Positions 1 to 5,763 of a stretch of DNA of 10,660 nt are shown piece after piece. Numbering within the stretch: position 1 is the first letter of the stretch; every line of letters begins with the position of its first letter. The stretch is from Trebonia sp. (GTDB lineage Bacteria; Actinomycetota; Actinomycetes; Streptosporangiales; Streptosporangiaceae). The stretch lies in NCBI GenBank assembly GCA_030043595.1, contig JASHXJ010000052.1, positions 1 through 10,660 of the forward strand, written 5' to 3'. The translations under genes and the position numbers were made by a program. The notes beneath the pieces are model-generated. The model ran no database searches. It worked only from the letters and a program-made list of their open reading frames with translations, and was not told where the DNA came from.

Positions 1-1143
1 GTGATCGTTGTCGACGACTGCTCGGCGGACCCGGCGGCCATCTCGGCGATCGGGGCCGCGGGCGGGGCGCGCGTGCTGCGGCGGGCGGTGAACGGCGGGC
101 CCGGGGCCGCGCGGAATACCGGGCTGGCCGCGGCGGACACCGAGCTTGTGGCGTTTCTTGACTCCGACTGCGTGCCTGCGCCGGGCTGGCTGGATCCGCT
201 GCTGCCGCACTTCGCCGATCCGGCCGTCGGCGCGGTCGCGCCGCGCATCGCCCCGCACCAGGCGGGGACCAGCTGGCTGGCCCGGTACGAGGGCGCCAGC
301 TCCACGCTCGACATGGGCGCCCGGCCGAGCATCGTCCGCCCCGGCGCCCGCGTCTCCTACGTACCGGGCGCCGCGCTGGTCGTGCGCAGGACCGCTGCCG
401 GAACCGGGTTCACCGAAGGGATGTTCGTGGGGGAGGACGTCGACTTCGTGTGGCGGATGGCCGCCGCCGGCTGGCGGGTCCGCTACGAGCCCGCGGCGGT
501 CATGGGCCACGACCACCGGGTGCGGCTGCGTGCCTGGTTCTCCCGCCGCGCCGACTACGGCACGTCCGCGGCCGCGCTGGAACAGCTGCACCCCGGTTCC
601 GTCCGCCCGCTGTACGCCTCCTGGTGGACCGTGAGCGCCTGGGCGGCGGCGCTGTCTGGCCGCCCGGTCACCGCCGCGGCGCTCACCGGCACCGCGACGG
701 CCCTGCTCGCCAGACGGCTGTCGCGAATCACCGGCGAACGCACGGCCTGGCCACTCGCGGTGAGGCTCGCCGGGTGCGGAACCGTCGCCGCCGCACGCCC
801 GCTGGGCAGCGCGCTGTCCCGCACCTGGTGGCCGCTGGCCATCCCGGCGGCGATCGCCGTGCGCCGGCTGCGGGTCCCTGTGGCCGCGCTGATCCTCGCC
901 CCGCCGCTGCTCGACTGGGCGGACCGCCGCCCGCCGCTGGACCCCGTGCGTTACGTCGCGGCCAGGCTGCTCGACGACGCCGCCTACAGCGTGGGCGTCT
1001 GGCACGGTTGTGCCAGACGCCGCACGATCAGCCCGCTGCTTCCTGTCACCACCACCGCGCGAGGGACGCCAGCTCAGGGACGAACAACGCCCCGTTTACC
1101 GTGCCGACCCCTGCCGCCAGGCTGTAACCGTGCCGGGCGCTGA
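1..1143 (+). CDS. mftF: Mycofactocin-type family 2 glycosyltransferase (MftF-like), 5' partial
   Basis: This is the C-terminal 380 residues of a GT-A fold family 2 glycosyltransferase. The frame is open at base 1, so the first GTG is the window edge and not a start; roughly 90 residues are probably missing. Visible motifs are VVDD (3-6), NxGxxxARNxG (31-41), the metal-binding DSD (54-56), VPGAALVVRR (121-130) and the acceptor-site GEDVDFVWR (144-152). These are followed by GHDHR (169-173) and YGTSAAALEQLHPG (186-199). The tail, about 205-335, has Ala-rich hydrophobic helices that may associate with the membrane. This order resembles MftF, which adds a glucose chain to the mycofactocin redox cofactor. 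The family normally ends close to the SPLLP at 344-348. The remaining 32 residues are Arg/Pro/Thr-rich and lie antisense to the next gene, so the native stop may have been lost. Another membrane-linked GT2 is the alternative. No other mft gene is visible here. Confidence 0.82.
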   Translation: MIVVDDCSADPAAISAIGAAGGARVLRRAVNGGPGAARNTGLAAADTELVAFLDSDCVPAPGWLDPLLPHFADPAVGAVAPRIAPHQAGTSWLARYEGASSTLDMGARPSIVRPGARVSYVPGAALVVRRTAAGTGFTEGMFVGEDVDFVWRMAAAGWRVRYEPAAVMGHDHRVRLRAWFSRRADYGTSAAALEQLHPGSVRPLYASWWTVSAWAAALSGRPVTAAALTGTATALLARRLSRITGERTAWPLAVRLAGCGTVAAARPLGSALSRTWWPLAIPAAIAVRRLRVPVAALILAPPLLDWADRRPPLDPVRYVAARLLDDAAYSVGVWHGCARRRTISPLLPVTTTARGTPAQGRTTPRLPCRPLPPGCNRAGR

Positions 1144-2485
1144 ACCCGTGGACGGTGTAGAGGTGGTGGTTCTGCGTGAACGAGACAGTGTTGTTCCCAG
1201 AGGTAACGTCCACGATTCCGGGGAGGTTCTTCTGCGACATGGAGTACAGGGCGGGGTTGATCAGCCCGAGCGGATGTCCCGCGACCTGGTCCGCGAGCGC
1301 CACGATCCCGGCGAACAGCGGGGTCGCCTCGCTCGTGCCGCACGTCGGGTACCAGCCCGGCTTCTGCCCGCCGAAACTCTGATAGATGTCGACGGAGCCG
1401 TTGCAGGCCGCGCTCATCGAGATGTCCGGCACGCCGCGGCTGCTTCCCACCACGCTGCGCACGCTGTCCTGGTATGCCGGCCGGGAGAAGAAGATCGACT
1501 TCCCGCCGCCGCCTGCCAGCGGGTTGGGTCCCTTGTTGCCGTAGGCGAACTCCTGGGTCGCGACGTTGTAGGTGTCGTTCCAGACGGTGTCCGGCGAGGT
1601 GTGCATGCCGTTCGCAGTCAGATGCAGCTGGGTACCGCCGACGCCGGTCACCAGTGGGTCGCTGTCCGGCCATGATGTGACGGGGTGCAGGTAGTACGTC
1701 GTCTCGTTAAGGCCGACGTCGGCCGCGCCGCTGTCGCCCGAAGCCGCGAGAACGGTGACGTGGTGACTGTACGCGTCGGTATAGGCGCCGCGCAGGGCGT
1801 CGACAGACGCCTTGGAGGGGAATGTCTGCTCGGTCGCGCTGAAGCTCTGGCTGATCACGTCGCCGAGCTTGTGGTTGATGACGTACTCCTCCGCCTTAAT
1901 GATTTGCGGGAAGCCGGTCACGCCCTCGGTTTCCGAGACGGGAGTCTCGACGAGGAGGATGTTGGCGCCTGGCGCGATCGTGTGGGCGTACTCCACGTCC
2001 AGCGTGGTTTCCCCGGCCCAGCCGACCATGTCGTCGTTATTCGGGTTGTAGCGCGGGATCGCGCCAGCGGGATGGATAATCCGGAACGACGGCGGGGCTG
2101 GCAGGCCGAACTGCTTGTCAAAGACCTTGAGATCATTGACGATCGTGGGCGACCCGAAGGAATCGACGATCACGATCGTCGCTCCCGCGCCGTCTATCCC
2201 CTTGGCGTACAGCGGCAGCAGGTCGTAGGCCTCCTGGATCTGCGCCGGCTCGTAGCAGGCGATGTGAAAGGCCGCCTCGCAATTCGCCGTTGTCGGCGGC
2301 TGGCTCGTGGCGTCCCCCGCGTGCAGCGCCCCAGGATGGATGACGATCGTCGCCTGCTGTGCCGCCGCCGGCGCCGCGGCGGCAGCGTCCGCGACCGTTG
2401 GCACGCTCAGGGCCGCCAGCCCGCCAAGCCCGGCGGCAAGCGCCCCGGTGCCCGCGATGAACGCGGCCCTTCTTCGGTTACGCAT
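1046..2485 (-). CDS. Secreted S53 (sedolisin-family) serine-carboxyl peptidase
   Basis: The product is a 479-residue exported endopeptidase. The N-terminus is a signal peptide: RNRRR at 2-6, a hydrophobic Ala/Gly/Leu core, and a likely cut near VADA-A (about 34). The S53 catalytic set is complete: Glu159 and Asp163 in GETTLDVEY, the oxyanion Asp251 in ASGDSGA, and the nucleophile Ser385 in CGTSEATP. The fold begins near residue 80, so only about 45 residues separate the signal from the catalytic domain. The usual pro-kumamolisin propeptide of nearly 200 residues is absent. At the C-terminal calcium site the first Asp is present (Asp426 in DVTSGNN), but the expected second Asp in GYD/GWD is Ser455 (GYSLAAG). 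Four Cys (69, 77, 361, 382) could form two disulfides. The ATG is supported by an AGGAGG nine bases upstream. The 3' end overlaps the convergent glycosyltransferase by 98 bases. S53 enzymes usually work at acidic pH; the substrate is unknown. Confidence 0.93.
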   Translation of the reverse strand: MRNRRRAAFIAGTGALAAGLGGLAALSVPTVADAAAAAPAAAQQATIVIHPGALHAGDATSQPPTTANCEAAFHIACYEPAQIQEAYDLLPLYAKGIDGAGATIVIVDSFGSPTIVNDLKVFDKQFGLPAPPSFRIIHPAGAIPRYNPNNDDMVGWAGETTLDVEYAHTIAPGANILLVETPVSETEGVTGFPQIIKAEEYVINHKLGDVISQSFSATEQTFPSKASVDALRGAYTDAYSHHVTVLAASGDSGAADVGLNETTYYLHPVTSWPDSDPLVTGVGGTQLHLTANGMHTSPDTVWNDTYNVATQEFAYGNKGPNPLAGGGGKSIFFSRPAYQDSVRSVVGSSRGVPDISMSAACNGSVDIYQSFGGQKPGWYPTCGTSEATPLFAGIVALADQVAGHPLGLINPALYSMSQKNLPGIVDVTSGNNTVSFTQNHHLYTVHGFSARHGYSLAAGVGTVNGALFVPELASLARWW

Positions 2486-2494
2486 CAGTCTCGT

Positions 2495-2500
2495 CCTCCT
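2495..2500 (-). promoter_or_regulatory. Shine-Dalgarno site of the S53 peptidase gene
   Basis: On the minus strand this reads AGGAGG, a full anti-16S match, nine bases before the ATG at 2485. It fixes the start of the peptidase. Further upstream on the same strand, TAGCGT (2541-2536) fits the actinobacterial -10 pattern TANNNT, but I see no convincing -35. Confidence 0.7.
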
Positions 2501-2586
2501 GCTCCGTCAAGCCACTCCGCGGTTCGGCAGCAAGGACGCTACACCACAGCACCGGATCGAGGCGGGAAACAGCAGGACAGTGCCGC

Positions 2587-2622
2587 GGCGCCGGCGCCAG
2601 TCAGCCCGCGGCGGGAGCGGGC
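2587..2622. repeat. Palindrome and hairpin in the peptidase/membrane-protein divergent spacer
   Basis: Bases 2587-2598 are a perfect 12-base palindrome, GGCGCCGGCGCC. Just beyond it, GCCCGC (2604-2609) pairs with GCGGGC (2617-2622) across a seven-base loop. Both lie near the middle of the 266-base spacer between two divergent genes, where an operator could act on either. The region is almost pure G/C, so chance palindromes are likely. The rest of the spacer shows no gene and no RNA that I recognise. Confidence 0.3.
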
Positions 2623-2712
2623 GCGCCGGCCCGCACCGCCGGACGCATCCCCTGCTGCGGGTGGTCTGACAGGACAGTCTGCCCGTGGACCCCACTGCGA
2701 GCGGCCAGGTCA

Positions 2713-2746
2713 TAGAATCCGGGCATCAGGCCGTAAGCGCAGGAGG
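2713..2746 (+). promoter_or_regulatory. Candidate -10 element and Shine-Dalgarno of the membrane protein gene
   Basis: TAGAAT at 2713-2718 fits the actinobacterial -10 pattern TANNNT, in an otherwise G/C-rich stretch; no clear -35 precedes it. AGGAGG at 2741-2746 is a perfect Shine-Dalgarno five bases before the GTG at 2752. An ATG at 2747 lies directly against the Shine-Dalgarno and is in another frame, so it is unlikely to be used. Confidence 0.5.
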
Positions 2747-2751
2747 ATGCC

Positions 2752-3564
2752 GTGCGGGTACAGGCTGCCAGCACAGCGCCCTGGCTCGCTTTCCCGCTGA
2801 GGATCCCGCCGCTGGTGAAGATCCCGTCCCGGGTGCACATCCCGGTCGGCCGGAGCGATCTTTCGCTGCGGCCCATGATGTGGATGTTCCTCGCGATACT
2901 GGTTACCTTCCTCATCACCAGGACCGTGACGAGGCTGATCCGGTCAGGCGGCGGCGCCGGGGCCGGGCTGGGCAACGTCAGGATCGCCGGCAATCACGTT
3001 CATCACCAGGTCTTCGGCATCCTGATCATCATCGGCACGGGCATCGTCCTGGTGTCGCAGACGCCGCGGGGGGCGGCGCTCGACGCGGCTGCCGCCGTCT
3101 TCGGGGCAGGCGTTGGCCTCACCGTCGACGAGTTCGCGCTCTGGCTGCACCTGGAAGATGTCTACTGGACCCATCAGGGGCGGAAATCGGTCGACGCGAT
3201 CTTCTGCGTTCTGGTGATAACCGGGGCGCTGATCGGCGGGGCTGACTTCGTGACCGGCCGTGTGGGGACGGCGGCGTGGTGGTCGTCGGTCGCCGTCATC
3301 GCGGTCAATCTCCTGCTCTGCCTGATCTGCGTGCTCAAGGGAAAGGTCGTGACCGGCGTCATCGGGGTCGTCATCAGCGTCGTGGCCCTTGTCGGCGCCA
3401 TCAGGCTGGCCAAGCCGGGGTCATGGTGGGCGGCGCACCGCTATGCCGGCAGGCCGCGGCTCGCCAGCCGCGCCGCGAGACGCTACGACCGTCGTCACCA
3501 GCAGCGCTGGAACTGGCTGCGAGATCTGGTCGCCGGGGCTCCGTCACAGGAAAGGCCAGGCTGA
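2752..3564 (+). CDS. Six-helix integral membrane protein of unknown function
   Basis: I cannot name this 270-residue protein's function. The GTG start is set by AGGAGG five bases upstream. A 41-residue N-terminus rich in Pro and basic residues precedes six predicted membrane helices: about 42-62, 88-104, 107-131, 148-166, 177-196 and 199-219. A basic, cytoplasmic-looking tail follows, with Arg clusters at 234-253. Polar residues cluster in two places: NHVHH at 81-85, at the entry to helix 2, and VDEFALWLHLEDVYW at 125-139, at the end of helix 3, followed by HQGRKSVDA (141-149). His, Asp and Glu grouped at helix ends suggest a metal or proton site, but this is inference. The gene is divergent from the peptidase and converges on the Tim44-like gene 45 bases downstream. 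I believe similar uncharacterised proteins occur in other actinobacteria, but I could not check this. Confidence 0.85.
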   Translation: MRVQAASTAPWLAFPLRIPPLVKIPSRVHIPVGRSDLSLRPMMWMFLAILVTFLITRTVTRLIRSGGGAGAGLGNVRIAGNHVHHQVFGILIIIGTGIVLVSQTPRGAALDAAAAVFGAGVGLTVDEFALWLHLEDVYWTHQGRKSVDAIFCVLVITGALIGGADFVTGRVGTAAWWSSVAVIAVNLLLCLICVLKGKVVTGVIGVVISVVALVGAIRLAKPGSWWAAHRYAGRPRLASRAARRYDRRHQQRWNWLRDLVAGAPSQERPG

Positions 3565-3609
3565 CGCCGCGACGGGAGACCGGACAAACGGGCGGACCTC
3601 GTCGGGGGC

Positions 3610-4470
3610 TCACTCGACGGCGGTGATGCCGGCGAGCCGCCACGTCCCCCAGAGCATGGGCCGGTCGGTGCGGCAGTGGGCGCACACGATGGCGAGTTCT
3701 GACTGGTAGGTCGCGCCGCAGGCGGTGCAGTTCCGGCTGGTCAGTGCCGCACGGGGGTCTGTGCGCGCGCCGGCCGGCCGGGTGAAGGCAAGGTCGTAAC
3801 GCCCTGCCAAGGCCAGCCACGGCAGGCCGCTCGCCGAGTTGTTCATCTGCTGCCCCATTGCCCCGCCGAACGAGATCGCGAGCGACGTAAGGCTGGTGGC
3901 GGACGCCATGGCCGTCTGGCCCGCCGCGCCCGGCGCGACGACCACGCGGAGCTGGCTGAACGAGACGCGGACGCGTGCGCACTGCTGCGGGCCGAGCTCG
4001 AGGCCGATCAGCTCCGGTGCCGATGCCTGGTAGTCGACGGGAAGCCGCGCATGACGGCGCGACGCGCGGCCCCTGCCCGCGTCCATGATCCGCTGCATTC
4101 TGGCGGCCCGGGCAGAACTGCGCACGTAGCGGCCGAAGAAGGTCCGCCAGAACGACGGGGCGGCGAGGCGGCGCATGGCCTGCTCGTCCCCGGTCGACAT
4201 CGCGGCGAACATCACCATGCAGGCCATCTGCGCCGCGTCGAGCAGCAGCTGCACGTCGAGATACGGGTCCGCGTGACGGGCCTCGGCCAGCCGCGCCGGC
4301 AGGTACGGGTCCCCGTAGGACGCCGGCCGTCCATAAGCCACCGGTGGCGCTGCGCGGCGCCTGCGCAGCCGCCTGCCCCGCAGCACAGTGACGCATATGA
4401 GCATGCCGAAAAGCACGGCGAACATCAGCGCCCAGCTGACGAAGACGACCAGCTCGATGACCCCGAGCAC
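3610..4470 (-). CDS. Membrane-anchored Tim44-like domain protein with zinc ribbon (C-terminal half of a probable split gene)
   Basis: This 286-residue frame starts at a GTG with no convincing ribosome site. It opens with a membrane helix (about 4-30) and an Arg-rich stop-transfer patch (31-39). A Tim44-like domain follows: DPY at 68-70, then FAAMSTGDEQAMRRLAAPSF at 88-107, a pattern of helices before a curved sheet. The domain ends with YDLAFTRPAGART (225-237). A zinc ribbon comes next, Cys248-x2-Cys251 and Cys263-x2-Cys266, then WGTWRLAGI (274-282). The frame is open upstream of the GTG as far as 4548, giving 26 more codons without a preferred start. That extension runs on from the neighbouring Tim44-like frame at 4517-5116, so I take the two as one protein of about 501 residues interrupted by a frameshift. 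A separate, translationally coupled gene is the alternative. Tim44-like domains bind proteins or lipids at membranes; the role here is unknown. Confidence 0.75.
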   Translation of the reverse strand: MLGVIELVVFVSWALMFAVLFGMLICVTVLRGRRLRRRRAAPPVAYGRPASYGDPYLPARLAEARHADPYLDVQLLLDAAQMACMVMFAAMSTGDEQAMRRLAAPSFWRTFFGRYVRSSARAARMQRIMDAGRGRASRRHARLPVDYQASAPELIGLELGPQQCARVRVSFSQLRVVVAPGAAGQTAMASATSLTSLAISFGGAMGQQMNNSASGLPWLALAGRYDLAFTRPAGARTDPRAALTSRNCTACGATYQSELAIVCAHCRTDRPMLWGTWRLAGITAVE

Positions 4471-4516
4471 CTTCCCCGCGGCGCTGGCCGCGAGAACCGG
4501 GCCGGCCGCCGCCAGG

Positions 4517-5116
4517 CGGGGTGACAGCGCCGGCCGAACGGGCGAAGGTCAGGTCCTCCGACCAGGTGGCGCTGTCCTGCCCGCCGCGCAGTGTGACACG
4601 AGTTGGCTCGTGCCGTTCCCACCGCCAGCCCTGGCAGTTCACGCGTACCCGCAGCTCTTCGACCAGCGGGCTGCGTGTGGCCCCGATGACGGCGGCGCCG
4701 GCCGCCTGCCAGGCGCCGGCGCAGGACACGTCCGAACGCGCGCGCAGCTCCAGCAGTGCCTGGTAAGCCCGGTACAGCCCGTTCGCCATGAAGGTCCGGG
4801 CGGGCGTGGCGTCGCCGCTGACCTGGCTCTGGCAAAGCAGCGCGATCGCCGCGACGGCCCAGTCCGTCAGGGCCGCGGCGCGAAATCCCGGGTCGCGGCT
4901 CGCGATGGCGGCGGCCGCGGACCGCACATCCGCGACGTCCGCGACAGGCGGCAGCGCACCGTGCCCCCAGCGCGCTTGCTCGCCCGACAGCACGTCGACT
5001 GTCGCACCGAACCGGAATCCCTCCCGCCCCATCTCCGCCAGCCGCACCAGCATCATCGGCAGCATAAAGACCGGGAGCAGCACGATCATGGGCAGCACGA
5101 TCAGGACCTTGAACAA
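4517..5116 (-). CDS. Tim44-like domain membrane protein (N-terminal half of a probable split gene)
   Basis: The first 200 residues of this frame are coherent. A membrane helix lies at about 3-25. A Tim44-like domain follows, with DPGF at 75-78, QSQVSGDATPARTFMANGLY at 96-115, and an end at DLTFARSAGAVT (188-199). That ending mirrors DLAFTRPAGART in the downstream frame, so the two halves carry the same domain. After Pro200 the frame stays open for hundreds of codons but turns into meaningless Arg/Gly/Ala-rich sequence lying over the downstream gene. No stop codon marks a natural end, which argues that the frame was broken near the G run at 4518-4521. Skipping one base there continues into the membrane helix of the downstream frame. 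The start is uncertain: TTG at 5116 is the first possible after an in-frame TGA, and GTG 5098 or ATG 5089 are alternatives. It lies 82 bases below the GyrI-like gene on the same strand. Confidence 0.68.
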
Positions 5117-5198
5117 GCCGATCGGGTTCGCAGCGGGAACTTCTCACGGTCGGCAGGCATACGCGGCGTCCGCCGCAGGCATGGTCCGCATGCCGCCA

Positions 5199-5660
5199 TT
5201 ATCCGGTTTCAAGCAGGAAATACACGTCGGTCCGCAGTTTCCCGGGATCCTCGTCCCAGTCCCCGTAGACCTCCCAGTTCACTCCTGCAGGCCGCCGCCC
5301 GTTCGCCGCGCACCAGTGCTCCAGCGCCGCGTAGGCGCCGCCCATCCGCGAGTAGTCGCCGAAGTGCGCGGTCGTGGCGACCGGCCCAGCCGGCGTGGCC
5401 GTGGGCCGGACGTCGCCATGTCCGGCGAAGGCGGCCAGCACCTCCACCCCTGCCTCGACGGTGAGCGCCCCGTCCCGCCCGCCGTGGTAGATCACGACAT
5501 TGTGCCCCGTCGGGATTCCCTGGCCGCGCAGCACCGGCCAGACGACATCCAGCAGGCGGATGATGTCGCCAGCCAGCCGGCCGGGGGTCGTTTCCGCGCG
5601 TATGCCCGCCATGTGCCGCGGGCCGGCGAGCTCGGTGCGCACCTCGTAGGCCACAGACAC
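5199..5660 (-). CDS. Stand-alone GyrI-like small-molecule-binding domain protein
   Basis: The product is about 153 residues and matches the GyrI-like (AraC effector-binding, SHV-fold) domain along its whole length, with no DNA-binding domain. Visible signs are the opening YEVRTELAGPRHMAGIRAET (5-24), VVIYHG (55-60), VRPTATPAGPVATTAHFGDY (84-103), and a C-terminal NWEVYGDW (128-135). Glu130 is the pocket glutamate that family members use to bind cationic ligands. The last strand, TDVYFLLE (144-151), closes the fold. I chose GTG 5660 because it gives the usual MSVAYEV-type start; GTG 5654 or 5642 are possible, and none has a good Shine-Dalgarno. The reading frame is open further upstream but runs antisense into DUF2254, so I reject that extension. 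Stand-alone members act as ligand-binding, sometimes hydrolytic, or gyrase-interacting proteins. The gene is divergent from DUF2254 across 103 bases and lies upstream of the Tim44-like gene, perhaps in one operon. Confidence 0.85.
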   Translation of the reverse strand: MSVAYEVRTELAGPRHMAGIRAETTPGRLAGDIIRLLDVVWPVLRGQGIPTGHNVVIYHGGRDGALTVEAGVEVLAAFAGHGDVRPTATPAGPVATTAHFGDYSRMGGAYAALEHWCAANGRRPAGVNWEVYGDWDEDPGKLRTDVYFLLETG

Positions 5661-5667
5661 CGACGGT

Positions 5668-5678
5668 ACCGCAGCGGT
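5668..5678. repeat. Short inverted repeat next to the GyrI-like start
   Basis: ACCGC (5668-5672) and GCGGT (5674-5678) are inverted around one base, and overlap the palindrome GGTACC (5665-5670). They lie just upstream of the chosen start of the GyrI-like gene. A further palindrome, GGATATCC, sits at 5690-5697. Each is short and could be chance; together they make this spacer a reasonable place to look for an operator. Confidence 0.25.
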
Positions 5679-5720
5679 GCGGCCGGACCGGATATCCTTG
5701 CTGCAGGTGAGCCGGGAAGT

Positions 5721-5743
5721 CTGGTCGGCACCGCTTCGACCAG
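5721..5743. repeat. 7-base inverted repeat upstream of the DUF2254 gene
   Basis: CTGGTCG (5721-5727) and CGACCAG (5737-5743) are a perfect inverted repeat separated by nine bases, a spacing that would fit a dimeric regulator with half-sites on successive turns. It ends 20 bases before the ATG of the DUF2254 gene, so it could also form a hairpin in the leader. It faces the divergent GyrI-like gene as well. Confidence 0.4.
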
Positions 5744-5763
5744 GACTTAGGCAGGCAGCGCGT

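Noticed and set aside
1..3. GTG at the first base as a true start codon of the glycosyltransferase
   Set aside because: The GT2 fold would lack its first strand and nucleotide-binding segment, so the gene is cut by the window edge.
1046..2485. S53 peptidase as the protease of the mycofactocin system
   Set aside because: It carries a signal peptide and is convergent with the glycosyltransferase; the known mycofactocin peptidase, MftE, is a cytoplasmic creatininase-type enzyme.
1685..2800. Long plus-strand open frame opposite the S53 peptidase
   Set aside because: The composition is Arg/Val/Asp/Gly-rich without motifs; the opposite strand has a complete catalytic set, signal peptide and ribosome site.
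3565..3609. Intrinsic terminator between the membrane protein and Tim44-like genes
   Set aside because: I could not find a convincing stem followed by a T run in these 45 bases on either strand.
3401..4516. In-frame continuation of the first Tim44-like frame down to 3401
   Set aside because: It becomes Arg/Gly/Ala-rich with no domain sense and lies over the well-formed second Tim44-like and zinc-ribbon frame, and then over the end of the membrane protein gene.
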